From assembly GCF_014647515.1 (NCBI RefSeq), contig NZ_BMPI01000005.1, forward strand, positions 1-64,000: DNA of 64,000 nt, written 5' to 3'. The position numbers were made by a program, and so were the translations under genes. How positions within the stretch are numbered: position 1 is the first letter of the stretch; each line of letters opens with the position of its first letter. The notes below the pieces were generated by a model. It made no database searches, had not been told where the DNA came from, and saw only the letters and a list, made by a program, of their open reading frames with translations. This DNA is from Dactylosporangium sucinum. GTDB lineage: Bacteria; Actinomycetota; Actinomycetes; Mycobacteriales; Micromonosporaceae. This document shows positions 8,307 to 15,455 of the stretch, in pieces.

Positions 8307-8516
8307 TCACTTGGACGGCTCGGGCAGGTCGCACGTGATCTTCGGGTTGACCCCGAGGTAGTTCAGCGGACCGGCCACGATCGTCACCAGGATGGTCCCG
8401 GTCTTGGCGCAGTTCGCTTCGTCGCTGTTGAAGTATCCGCGCTGGCCCGCGGCGATGACACCGATGATCAGCCAGATGACGAGGATGACCCCGCCGATCG
8501 AGGACCCTCTGCCCAC
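8307..8516 (-). CDS. Small membrane protein
   Basis: 69 residues with one N-terminal hydrophobic helix ('GGVILVIWLIIGVIAAG') and an exported or luminal C-terminal part holding two cysteines ('EANCAKTG' and 'ITCDLPEP') that could form a disulfide. The GTG at 8516 is chosen because AAGGAGGAGG lies just upstream (8528-8519). Upstream in-frame starts have no such site. The family is known only as conserved hypothetical proteins in related actinobacteria; the function is unknown. Confidence 0.7.
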   Translation of the reverse strand: MGRGSSIGGVILVIWLIIGVIAAGQRGYFNSDEANCAKTGTILVTIVAGPLNYLGVNPKITCDLPEPSK

Positions 8517-8700
8517 AGCCTCCTCCTTCGTAGCGTCAGATGTGGATGGAGTACCCCGTGGGCCCGCTGGGGCAAACGTGGCCGGTGATCCAGCTCTCTT
8601 CCCCTGTCGGGTTGGCAGCAATGGGGGAGTGAACGACGCCGGTGAACCAATAGCGTTCGTGCTCGTTGCAGTACACCAAGGAAATGGGAGCACCACCGAT

Positions 8701-9081
8701 ATGAGCGAATTCGAAGGCGGCTTCAGCGCGGACCTCGACGGCGACGGCGTCGAGGACCAGGCCGAGATCTACACCCTGGAGGACGGCAGCAACGTCCTCG
8801 TCGGCGACCTGGACGGCGACGGGGTGGCCGACGTGGCCGCCCTGGACGCCGACGGCGACGGCGTCTACGAGCAGCTGTACGACGACCGCACCGGCGTCAC
8901 CACGGACCTGACCGAGGAGCCGGACTACACGGCCGAGTACGACGGCTCGGGCGGCAACCTGGACGGCGACGTGGCGGCCACCGAGTCGGCCGACACGGGC
9001 GGCTACTACGACGCCGCCGCGGTCTCCGACCTGCTGGCCATGCAGCACGAGACCTCGATGGCCGTCATCGACAACATCTGA
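8701..9081 (+). CDS. Acidic protein with EF-hand-like calcium loops
   Basis: 126 residues, strongly acidic. Three loops fit the DxDxDG calcium-binding pattern: 'DLDGDGVED' near residue 12, 'DLDGDGVADVA' near residue 36 and 'DADGDGVYE' near residue 48. They resemble dockerin or thrombospondin type-3-like repeats. No signal peptide or membrane anchor is seen, so it may be cytoplasmic or exported by a leaderless route. The C-terminal 'AAAVSDLLAMQHETSMAVIDNI' is helical. It lies about 450 nt from a CaCA-type antiporter gene; a link through calcium is only a guess. Confidence 0.72.
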   Translation: MSEFEGGFSADLDGDGVEDQAEIYTLEDGSNVLVGDLDGDGVADVAALDADGDGVYEQLYDDRTGVTTDLTEEPDYTAEYDGSGGNLDGDVAATESADTGGYYDAAAVSDLLAMQHETSMAVIDNI

Positions 9082-9171
9082 GGCGCCCTCGTATTCGACG
9101 GCGCGGTGGTCCGGGCAGCCGCTCGGCCTGCCGCGCCGTCCGGCGTCTGCGCGGCCGGTATACATGATCGC

Positions 9172-9792
9172 GTGTCAGCGCTGAGCCCCCTCGTCGTGGT
9201 CGACCTCATCGGCATCGCCGTGTTCGCGGCGTCCGGTGCCGTGGCCGGGGTGGCCAAGCGGCTCGACCTCTTCGGCGTGATCTTCGTCGGCTTCACGGCG
9301 GCGCTCGGCGGGGGCATCCTGCGCGACGTGTTCGTCAACGTGCAGCCGTTCGCGTTCGTCGACTGGCGGTACGCCACCGTGGCCGTCGTCACCGCCGCGG
9401 CCACGTTCTGGCTGCACCCCGCCGTGAGCCGGCTGCGGTGGACGGTGCTGCTGCTCGACGCCGCCGGGCTGGGGCTGTTCGTCGTGACGGGCACGCTCAA
9501 GGCGCTCGACGGCGGCATCCCGCCCGTCGGCGCCTGCATCATCGGCATGATCACCGGCATCGGCGGCGGGCTGGTGCGCGACCTGCTCACCGGGGAGATC
9601 CCGACCGTGCTGCGCCGCGAGATCTACGCGGTCGCGGGGCTGGCCGGCTGCGCCTCGGTGGCGACGCTCGACACCCTGCACACCCAGCGGCCCATCAGCA
9701 TCGCGCTGGCCGCCACGCTGACGTTCGTGCTGCGCATGGTGGCGATCCGCCGCAACTGGTCCGCTCCCACGGCAAACCGCGACCAATCCTGA
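9172..9792 (+). CDS. TRIC-family (UPF0126) cation channel protein
   Basis: About 206 residues and seven membrane helices arranged as two repeats, each with a glycine-rich hinge: 'GFTAALGGGILRDVF' and 'GMITGIGGGLVRDLLTGEIP'. These GGGxxRD hinges define the prokaryotic trimeric intracellular cation channel family (formerly UPF0126/YadS). The family conducts monovalent cations. The GTG at 9172 is chosen: TATACAT at 9159-9165 forms a -10 box 6 nt before it, so the message is probably leaderless. An upstream GTG at 9106 would add an unconserved N-terminus. Confidence 0.87.
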   Translation: MSALSPLVVVDLIGIAVFAASGAVAGVAKRLDLFGVIFVGFTAALGGGILRDVFVNVQPFAFVDWRYATVAVVTAAATFWLHPAVSRLRWTVLLLDAAGLGLFVVTGTLKALDGGIPPVGACIIGMITGIGGGLVRDLLTGEIPTVLRREIYAVAGLAGCASVATLDTLHTQRPISIALAATLTFVLRMVAIRRNWSAPTANRDQS

Positions 9793-9827
9793 CATGACGT
9801 GGCAGGAATGCGCGGCACGATGAGCGC

Positions 9828-10193
9828 ATGACTGGTTTTGCGAGCCTCATCATGGTCAACATCGACTGCGCCGAGCCGCCCGTGCTGGCGACGTTCTACA
9901 GCGAGATCCTGGGCTGGGAGGTGACCCACAGCCAGGAGGAGTACGCCATGATCAGCGACGGCACCACGTCCGTCGGCTTCGGTCAGATCGCCGGCTACGC
10001 TGCCCCGACCTGGCCCGAGGGCCCGACGCCGAAGCAGTTCCACCTCGACTTCTACGTCGACGACCTCGCCGACGCGGAGGAGCGGGCGCTCAAGCTGGGC
10101 GCCACCAAGCCGGACTTCCAGCCGGGCGGCGACCGGTACACGGTGCTGCTCGACCCGGCCGGCCACCCGTTCTGCGCCTGCCTGCGCTCCTGA
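9828..10193 (+). CDS. VOC-family (glyoxalase-like) protein
   Basis: 121 residues, one full vicinal-oxygen-chelate unit of two beta-alpha-beta-beta-beta modules. Visible: 'MVNIDCAEPPVLATFYSEILGWEV', 'KQFHLDFYVDDLADAEERALKLGA' and 'YTVLLDPAGHPFCACL'. This subgroup typically binds a metal or small hydrophobic ligand; some members are resistance or dioxygenase-type proteins, and no specific substrate can be given. A 16-bp hairpin follows. Confidence 0.85.
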   Translation: MTGFASLIMVNIDCAEPPVLATFYSEILGWEVTHSQEEYAMISDGTTSVGFGQIAGYAAPTWPEGPTPKQFHLDFYVDDLADAEERALKLGATKPDFQPGGDRYTVLLDPAGHPFCACLRS

Positions 10194-10208
10194 CCGTTTG
10201 CCACACGT

Positions 10209-10246
10209 CGAATGTGCACGTTTGACGGGGCAAACGTGCACATTCG
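10209..10246. terminator. Hairpin between convergent genes
   Basis: CGAATGTGCACGTTTG (10209-10224) and CAAACGTGCACATTCG (10231-10246) form a perfect 16-bp stem with a 6-nt loop, placed just after the VOC gene and before a 13-bp-period repeat array. It probably terminates transcription from both sides; no U-tract is present. Confidence 0.65.
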
Positions 10247-10338
10247 TCCGGCGACGTCGTCCGGCGACGTCGTCCGGCGACGTCGTCCGGCGACGTCGTC
10301 GTTCAGCGATTTCGTTCAGCGATTTCGTCCGGCTACTT
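10245..10338. repeat. 13-bp-period tandem repeat array
   Basis: Four exact copies of CGTCCGGCGACGT occupy 10245-10296. After a 3-nt slip come two copies of CGTTCAGCGATTT (10300-10325) and one CGTCCGGCTACTT (10326-10338). The last unit runs into the 3' end of the minus-strand lipoprotein gene, whose stop is at 10333. Units are too short and unspaced for CRISPR. Confidence 0.85.
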
Positions 10339-11517
10339 CGTCAGCGTCGAGGACTGGACCGACGGGGGTCGGGCGCCGAGGAAGTAGATGCCAGGGAAGC
10401 CCGGCGTCTCGAAGCCCGCGCTCGGGTTCTTGCGCAGCGTCGAGCTCTCGATCGACATGGTGCCGGTGCGGTCGTTGCTCACGAAGAACACCGCGCCGCC
10501 ACCCTCGTTCGCCTTGTTCTGCTCGACCAGCGTGCCGGCGAGCCGGACCGTGAACTGGTTGCCGTCGCAGTAGATCGCGCCGCCGCTGCCGCCACCCGGC
10601 GTGCCCCCGCGCGCCGGGTTGGCGCCCTTGCCGACCGCCGAGTTGTACGACAGGACGCTGTTGAGCACCACCCAGGAGACGCCGATGCTCGACAGGGCCC
10701 CGCCGTTCGAGCACACCCCGCCCTGGCCCGCTGCTCCGCCGAACGTGCTGCTCACGATGTAGACGGGTTGGTTGTGGTACTGGTTGAGCGCCCGGATGGC
10801 GGCCCCGCCCAGGTCCGGTCCCGACTGGTCGCAGCGGTTGCGCACGAAGCGCGAGTTGACGACCCTGAACCGGCCGCCCCGCACGAAGATCGCCCCGCCG
10901 CCGCCACCCTCGGCCTTGTCGCCGGTCGAGTTGCCGTCCGCGAACGTCAGGTTCTGCACGACGAGCTGCGGCGTCTCCTGGTCGTTGCAGTGGCTGGTGG
11001 TCCAGCCAAGGTCCTTGTCGCACGTGTTCATGTACAGGATGCGCCGCTTGCCCTCGCCGCTCAGCGTCACCTTGCCGCCGCCGTCGAGCACCACCTTGCC
11101 GCCCGACACCGCGTTGCGGACCTTCGCCGTGGCCTTCATCGTGATCGTGACCGGGTCGGGACCGCACGCGAACGTGATGATGCCGCCGGCCGAGACCGCC
11201 GAGACGACCGCCTCCGAGGTGCAGCTCGCCGCCGTGCCGTTGCCGACCGTGCGGGCGGGCCTCGAAGTGTCGACCGCGCGCGCCTCCGCCGGGACCGCCG
11301 CCCGTCCGTTCGGGTTGCCGGCCGCCGGCAGCGCCGCCGCGCTGGCGCTCGGCTTGGCCGAGGCCGACGCGGACGTCGACGGCCCGGGGGAGGCCGGCTG
11401 CCCGCTCGCGCCGGCCGGCCCGGCGAGGGCGCGGCCCGCGTCCTGCTCAGCGGTACCGTTGCCGCATCCCCCGGAGACGAGGGCGATGATCAGCAGCAAT
11501 GCCCCGATGCGTCGCAT
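10333..11517 (-). CDS. Secreted lipoprotein with right-handed beta-helix
   Basis: 394 residues. The N-terminus is a lipoprotein signal with lipobox 'LVSGGC' near residue 18, followed by a ~60-residue Gly/Ser/Pro/Ala linker. The rest is a pectate-lyase-like parallel beta-helix: repeated Asn/Gly-rich rungs such as 'VVLDGGGKVTLSG', 'LVVQNLTFADGNS', 'FRVVNSRFVRNRC', 'VYIVSSTFGG' and 'MSIESSTLRKN'. Several cysteines could form disulfides. It resembles actinobacterial polymorphic outer-membrane-protein-like beta-helix lipoproteins; polysaccharide binding or cleavage is plausible but no catalytic residues can be assigned. Confidence 0.85.
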   Translation of the reverse strand: MRRIGALLLIIALVSGGCGNGTAEQDAGRALAGPAGASGQPASPGPSTSASASAKPSASAAALPAAGNPNGRAAVPAEARAVDTSRPARTVGNGTAASCTSEAVVSAVSAGGIITFACGPDPVTITMKATAKVRNAVSGGKVVLDGGGKVTLSGEGKRRILYMNTCDKDLGWTTSHCNDQETPQLVVQNLTFADGNSTGDKAEGGGGGAIFVRGGRFRVVNSRFVRNRCDQSGPDLGGAAIRALNQYHNQPVYIVSSTFGGAAGQGGVCSNGGALSSIGVSWVVLNSVLSYNSAVGKGANPARGGTPGGGSGGAIYCDGNQFTVRLAGTLVEQNKANEGGGAVFFVSNDRTGTMSIESSTLRKNPSAGFETPGFPGIYFLGARPPSVQSSTLTK

Positions 11518-11529
11518 CCGGCGATCGTA

Positions 11530-11661
11530 TTAGGCAGCGGGGCCGGGCGCGCCGTCGCGGGTGGCGGTGGCGAGCACGATGAACGCCCGGAAGCGCTCGA
11601 ACTCGGCCGCGTCCTGGGTGAGCGTGACGATATGGTCGTCGTGGGCGAACTCGACGGCCAT
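11530..11661 (-). CDS. Small 43-residue protein, coupled to the upstream gene
   Basis: 43 residues, starting at an ATG (11661) that shares one base with the stop codon of the preceding gene (TGATG), so translation is probably coupled. The sequence ('VEFAHDDHIVTLTQDAAEFERFRAFIVLATA') is acidic and amphipathic with no membrane segment. I do not recognise it. It stops 12 nt upstream of the lipoprotein start at 11517, so the lipoprotein may belong to the same transcript. Confidence 0.5.
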   Translation of the reverse strand: MAVEFAHDDHIVTLTQDAAEFERFRAFIVLATATRDGAPGPAA

Positions 11662-12071
11662 CAGTGCACCTCCCGCTCCCAGTCCACCGCGGCGGACTCG
11701 AGCGACTCGGGAGTCAGGTCGAGCGTGAGCGGGTAGTCGAAGGTGCGGTGCTGCTCGTCGCCCAGCCAGGCGGGCGCGGCGGCGCGGGAGAAGCCGACGG
11801 TGATGCGGGGCTGACCGTACTCGTGCTCGTCGTAGGCGAAGCTCAGCTCCGGCGCGGCGAACGTGAGCCGCTCGTGCAGCTCGACCCGGCCCTTGGCGAC
11901 GCGCAGCAGCCAGTCGCCGAGCAGGCGCGCCTCCTCGCGGGTCAGGCACGCCGCCCGGAACATCCAGGCGCGGCCGTCTCCGGCGTCGACGATCCCGTCG
12001 ACCTCGCCGTGGGTCATGTGCAGTTCGACAAACGCGCCCCCGCGCGACTCCAGCCTCACGCTCGCAAGCAT
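11661..12071 (-). CDS. Hypothetical protein, weakly WapI-immunity-like
   Basis: 136 residues. 'VRLESRGGAFVELHMTHGE', 'CLTREEARLLGDWLLRVA' and 'LTFAAPELSFAYDE......ITVGFSRAAAPAWL' resemble the pattern of actinobacterial WapI-type immunity proteins ('F.EPNLSFE'), but the likeness is by eye only. No signal peptide. The ATG at 12071 is divergent from the cupin gene at 12126, and the 43-residue gene follows with a TGATG junction. No polymorphic toxin is seen nearby, so an immunity role would be unpaired. Confidence 0.5.
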   Translation of the reverse strand: MLASVRLESRGGAFVELHMTHGEVDGIVDAGDGRAWMFRAACLTREEARLLGDWLLRVAKGRVELHERLTFAAPELSFAYDEHEYGQPRITVGFSRAAAPAWLGDEQHRTFDYPLTLDLTPESLESAAVDWEREVH

Positions 12072-12125
12072 CGCAAGGCGGTGTCCCGCGGGGCACCGTC
12101 CGTTAGGGCCGATACGGTTGTGCGC

Positions 12126-12560
12126 ATGACCACACCGCGCCCGCCGCTCGCGGAACAGCTCGACCTGCGACCGCACCCGGAGGGCGGCTGGTACCGGGAA
12201 ACCTGGCGCTCCCCGGTCACCTTCACCCCGGCCGGCTACGACGGCCCACGGGCAACGGCGACGGCGATCTATTTCCTGCTGCACCCGGGGGAATCCTCGG
12301 CCTGGCACGTGGTGCGCTCCGACGAGCTGTGGTTCTGGCACTCGGGCGGCCCGCTGGAGCTGCGCCTCGGCGGCTCCGGCCCGGCTCCGGCGGACGGCCC
12401 GGTCGCGATCCTGGGCGCCGACGTGGCCGCCGGCCAGCGCCCGCAGGTCCTGATCGCCGCCGGCACCTGGCAGGCGGCCGCCCCGATCGGCGCCGACCCG
12501 GTCCTGGTGAGCTGCGTGGTGGCGCCGGGCTTCGACTTCGCCGACTTCCGCCTGGCCTGA
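12126..12560 (+). CDS. Cupin protein of the DUF985 family
   Basis: 144 residues of single-domain cupin fold. Family marks: 'LRPHPEGGWYRETWRS', 'ATAIYFLLHPGESSAWHVVRSDELWFWHSGGPLEL' and the C-terminal 'GTWQAA.......VSCVVAPGFDFADFRLA'. DUF985 proteins (YML079-like) bind small ligands, and metal-binding residues are only partly kept; enzyme activity is not established. TACGGT at 12113-12118 lies 7 nt before the ATG, so the message is probably leaderless. The palindrome at 12588 follows its stop. Confidence 0.85.
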   Translation: MTTPRPPLAEQLDLRPHPEGGWYRETWRSPVTFTPAGYDGPRATATAIYFLLHPGESSAWHVVRSDELWFWHSGGPLELRLGGSGPAPADGPVAILGADVAAGQRPQVLIAAGTWQAAAPIGADPVLVSCVVAPGFDFADFRLA

Positions 12561-12587
12561 CCGCCCGCCGCCCCTCCCGCTCGTGAC

Positions 12588-12701
12588 CCGCGTCGATCTT
12601 GCAGTTGTGGTGCCTCCCAAACCCGGGCATTCCGGGAGTGTCGCGGCACCACAAGTGCAAGATCGACGCGGTGTGGGGGCGGTGGGGGCGGTGGGGGCGG
12701 C
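12588..12701. repeat. Extragenic palindrome, family 1, copy 2, with 9-bp tandem repeat
   Basis: 12588-12614 pairs with 12645-12671 with one mismatch in 27, loop 30 nt. The arm shares GTCGATCTTGCAGTTGTGGT with the palindrome at 101-190, while the loops are unrelated. Immediately after come three copies of GGGGGCGGT (12675-12701, last base varied) up to the stop of the peptidase gene. It sits between two convergent genes. Confidence 0.85.
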
Positions 12702-12707
12702 GGGGGG

Positions 12708-13424
12708 TCAGGGGGTTATGTGGCGGGCGGTGTGGAAGGCGTAGATCGGGGACACCTTCACGCCGCCGCGCTCCGTCGACGCGTGGACCATGCGGCCGCC
12801 GCCGATGTAGATGCCCACGTGGCCCGAGGACGGGAACACCAGGTCGCCCGGGCGGAGTTCGGCGCGGCTCACCGGGCGGCCCCGCCCGACCAGGCCGGAC
12901 GTGGAGCGGGGCAGGTTGATGCCCGCCCGGCGGTACGCGGCGACGACCAGGCCCGAGCAGTCGAACCGGTCGGGGCCGGCGGAGCCGTAGCGGTACCCCT
13001 TGCCGACCTGGGCCAGCGCGAAGCCGACCACGCTGCCGTCGCCGGTGCTGACCTGCTGGACGGGGCGGGGGCGGCCGGCGTCACGGATGCGCGGGCGGTT
13101 CGGCGGGGATGTCGTGCGCGGTTTTGCGTTCGCCGGTTTCCGCTGCGCCCGCGCGGCCCGGGCGGCCTTTTCCGGGGCGCGGGCCGGGTTGACGGCCGTC
13201 GCTGCCGGTGTGCGTTCGGCGGGTAAGCGGCGGGCCGGGAGCAGTTCGGCCAGGCGGTCCGCGCGGTGGGGCTCGAACGAGCCCACGGAGACGTACGGCG
13301 CGAAGTCGGAGGTCGTGCCCGCGGCCGGCGCCTGGGCGAGCAGTGTGCCGCCGACGGCGGAGCAGGCGATGGTGCAGAGGGTGGTCGCTGCCGCGACGTT
13401 GCGGCGTAACGGATAGCTGGTCAG
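12708..13424 (-). CDS. Secreted NlpC/P60 (C40) cell-wall peptidase
   Basis: About 238 residues: signal sequence ('NVAAATTLCTIACSAVGGTLLAQA'), a disordered basic/proline linker and a C-terminal NlpC/P60 domain. The catalytic cysteine is in 'FDCSGLVVAAYRRAG' (near residue 156), the histidine in 'SSGHVGIYIGGG', and 'GDLVF' precedes it. Such enzymes cut D-Glu-meso-DAP bonds in peptidoglycan. No ATG or GTG suits the signal peptide. The best start is a CTG at 13424 with GGGGAG five bases upstream; this is unusual and uncertain. A structured leader precedes the gene. Confidence 0.82.
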   Translation of the reverse strand: MTSYPLRRNVAAATTLCTIACSAVGGTLLAQAPAAGTTSDFAPYVSVGSFEPHRADRLAELLPARRLPAERTPAATAVNPARAPEKAARAARAQRKPANAKPRTTSPPNRPRIRDAGRPRPVQQVSTGDGSVVGFALAQVGKGYRYGSAGPDRFDCSGLVVAAYRRAGINLPRSTSGLVGRGRPVSRAELRPGDLVFPSSGHVGIYIGGGRMVHASTERGGVKVSPIYAFHTARHITP

Positions 13425-13474
13425 CGGGACTCCCCGTTCGGCCCGGGGCTCTCGTGCGCTTCCCGGAGGCGGTG

Positions 13475-13503
13475 CCCGCGCACGGCGAGGCGCCGTGCGC
13501 GGG
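13475..13503 (-). promoter_or_regulatory. Strong hairpin in the peptidase leader
   Basis: CCCGCGCACGGCG (13475-13487) and CGCCGTGCGCGGG (13491-13503) pair perfectly over 13 bp with a 3-nt loop, about 50 nt upstream of the proposed peptidase start. It may attenuate transcription or shape the leader. I looked for conserved blocks of the cyclic-di-AMP riboswitch often found before such genes and did not find them. Confidence 0.45.
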
Positions 13504-13593
13504 TCCGCGTGGCCGGTCGTCGAGAACGGCCGGCCTCCGGAAACCCGGGCAATGATCGTTGCCGGAGCCAGATTGACACAGCTTGCCGCTGAA

Positions 13594-13617
13594 ATGGGCA
13601 ATTTGCGCAAATCCCAT
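13594..13617. promoter_or_regulatory. Palindromic operator candidate
   Basis: ATTTGCGCAAAT (13601-13612) is a perfect 12-bp palindrome flanked by ATGGG (13594-13598) and CCCAT (13613-13617). It is AT-richer than its surroundings and lies in the 235-nt gap upstream of the peptidase gene. The binding protein is unknown. Confidence 0.45.
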
Positions 13618-13659
13618 TGGCGCCCGCCGCGCTGCACCGGCGCAAGAAGGCTCGCGAAG

Positions 13660-14385
13660 TCAGGCTTCCCCGGGGTCCGACACATCGGCGACGGTGGCTC
13701 CCAGCGCCGCGATCGCCGCGTCGGCGTCGACCGCGAGCGCCACCCCGTGCGCGCCGCCGCCGAGCGTGATCTCCCGGCCGCGGACCCGCTCGTCGGCGAC
13801 GACCGGCCAGGCGGTCGTCGAGCCGAACGGCGTGATCGTGCCGCGCTCGTAGCCCGTCGCCTGCTTCGCGGTCGCCGCGTCCGGCATCGAGATCCGGCTG
13901 ACCCCGAGCAGCGCCCGCAGCTTCGGCCACGAGATGACCCGGTCGCCCGGCACGAGCACAAACCGGAAGTCGTCGTCGGCCAGCCGGACCACGATCGTCT
14001 TCACCACGTCGGGCACCGCGACCCCGCGCGCCGCGGCGGCCTCGGTCAGGCTGCGCACGGGGCCGTGCTCCACGATCCGGTACACGATGCCGCTCGCGGC
14101 CACCCCGTCGATCGCCGGATTGCCCATTCCCCCACCTCCGGAGCGCACGACGACCGAGCGGTCGCCGTCGAACGACACCACGACCATCGTCCGGCGCTCC
14201 ACGACCGTGCCGGGCGCCGGATCCTGGGCCGTCACCACCCACGCCGACGGCGGGTCCAGGACCACCAGCGGCGGCCCGTCCGGGTCGACGCCGGAGGCGA
14301 GCACGCCGGCGTGGTACGCGCGGCTGTGCGCCTCCCGCGCGGTGAGGCCGACCAGGTCGGGCACCACGGCCCGCTCCAGGTCCAT
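13660..14385 (-). CDS. PASTA-like domain fused to a YbaK/ProX deacylase domain
   Basis: 241 residues. Residues ~5-72 look like one PASTA domain ('VPDLVGLTAREAHSRAYHAGV...VVTAQDPAPGTVVERRTMVVVSF'). Residues ~95-235 match the YbaK/ProX-type aminoacyl-tRNA deacylase fold: 'VVKTIVVRLADDDFRFVLVPGDRVISWPKLRALLG', 'DAATAKQATGYERGTITPFGS' and 'GGGAHGVALAVDADA'. The K of 'VVKT' and 'TGYERGTITPFG' are the trans-editing signatures. PASTA domains normally sit outside the cell, yet there is no signal or membrane segment here. The gene begins 4 nt after the oxidoreductase stop, in the same operon. Confidence 0.8.
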   Translation of the reverse strand: MDLERAVVPDLVGLTAREAHSRAYHAGVLASGVDPDGPPLVVLDPPSAWVVTAQDPAPGTVVERRTMVVVSFDGDRSVVVRSGGGGMGNPAIDGVAASGIVYRIVEHGPVRSLTEAAAARGVAVPDVVKTIVVRLADDDFRFVLVPGDRVISWPKLRALLGVSRISMPDAATAKQATGYERGTITPFGSTTAWPVVADERVRGREITLGGGAHGVALAVDADAAIAALGATVADVSDPGEA

Positions 14386-14389
14386 CGTG

Positions 14390-15268
14390 CTACCCGACCA
14401 GCGGGCGCACGCGCTCGGCCACGAAGCGCACGAAGCCCTCCGGGTCCGGGTCGTCGGGCGTGGGCTGCAGGATGACGCTGTCGGCACCGGCCGCCGCCCA
14501 GCGGTGCACGGCCTCGGCGATCACGTGCTCGTCGCCGACGACGGTCACGTCGGCGGGGTTGCGGCCCTGGTAGCCCCAGCGCTCCCGCTCGGCGGCCATC
14601 CGCTCCGAAGCGCCGTCGCCGGTCGCGGTGTGCAGGTAGACGACGATCGGGTGGGCCGCGGAGCGGCCGGCCGCTGTGCGGCCCTCGTCGACGAGCGCAC
14701 GCCCCGCCCGTACCGCCGCGACATCCGTCCCACCGGTGAGGATGGTCCCGTCGGCAACCTCGCCGGACAGCCGCAGCGTGCGGGGGCCGACCGCGCCGAC
14801 CAGGATCGGCGTCGCCGCGGTCGGCGGCCAGTCCAGCGCCACGCCTTCGAGGCGAACGTAGCGGCCGGCGGTCGTGACGCGCTCGCCGGCCAGCAGGGCG
14901 CGCAGGGCGACGGTGTACTCGCGCAGCAGGGTCACCGGCGACTCGACCCGCGCGCCGACCTGGCCCATCCAGTCCTGCACGCCGTGGCCGACGCCGATGA
15001 GGGCGCGGCCGGGGAACAGCCGGGACAGCGTGGCCACCTCCATGCCGGTGAGCGCCACGTTGCGCAGCGGCACCGGCAGCAGGCCGACGCCGACGCGCAT
15101 GGTCGAGCTCCAGGCGAGCGCGGCGGACGCGGTGGCGATGCCGCTCTCCAGGAAGCAGTCCTCCCACAGCCACAGCTCCTCCAGCCCGGCCTGGTCGGCG
15201 GCCTGGACGACGGACCGGAGACGTTCGGGCGGCAGCTGGGGCAGGAACACGGCACCGAGAGTCGTCAT
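14390..15268 (-). CDS. LLM-class (luciferase-like) F420/flavin-dependent oxidoreductase
   Basis: 292 residues of a bacterial-luciferase-like TIM barrel. Seen: 'GLEELWLWEDCF', 'VGVGLLPVPLRNVALTGMEVATLSRLFPGRALIGVGHGVQDWMGQVGA', 'TPILVGAVGPRTLRLSGEVADGTIL' and the final 'GADSVILQPTPDDPDPEGFVRF'. In actinobacteria this subclass usually uses coenzyme F420, but FMN cannot be excluded. The substrate is unknown. It heads an operon with the PASTA-YbaK gene and is divergent from the secreted protease, with a palindrome between them. Confidence 0.87.
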   Translation of the reverse strand: MTTLGAVFLPQLPPERLRSVVQAADQAGLEELWLWEDCFLESGIATASAALAWSSTMRVGVGLLPVPLRNVALTGMEVATLSRLFPGRALIGVGHGVQDWMGQVGARVESPVTLLREYTVALRALLAGERVTTAGRYVRLEGVALDWPPTAATPILVGAVGPRTLRLSGEVADGTILTGGTDVAAVRAGRALVDEGRTAAGRSAAHPIVVYLHTATGDGASERMAAERERWGYQGRNPADVTVVGDEHVIAEAVHRWAAAGADSVILQPTPDDPDPEGFVRFVAERVRPLVG

Positions 15269-15329
15269 GGTGGCCAGTCTGTCACGCAGATCGCCGCACA
15301 CCGGTTCATAAACAGTTTTGACGGTACCG

Positions 15330-15355
15330 AACGTCGATGTCCTTTCATCGATGTT
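15330..15355. promoter_or_regulatory. Operator-like palindrome between divergent genes
   Basis: AACGTCGATG (15330-15339) and CATCGATGTT (15346-15355) are inverted with one mismatch and a 6-nt spacer. The site is 62 nt upstream of the oxidoreductase start and about 25 nt upstream of a TAGCGT -10 candidate (15378-15383) for the protease, so one regulator could serve both. Confidence 0.55.
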
Positions 15356-15455
15356 CCCCGTTCAATGCGCGGGCTCCTAGCGTCTTCGCAGCCCTCCGGG
15401 GTCGGCGCCGACCGGCCCGGCCCCGGAGCCGGCCACCCCCAAGGAGGTCTCCACC

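Noticed and set aside
10245..10338. CRISPR array
   Set aside because: Units are 13 bp with no spacers and no cas genes are nearby.
10316..11167. Second minus-strand frame inside the beta-helix lipoprotein gene
   Set aside because: Gly/Arg-rich shadow frame without any motif; the lipoprotein frame has a signal peptide, lipobox and beta-helix rungs.
13425..13660. Cyclic-di-AMP (ydaO) riboswitch before the NlpC/P60 gene
   Set aside because: The leader is structured, but I could not find the conserved blocks expected of this riboswitch.
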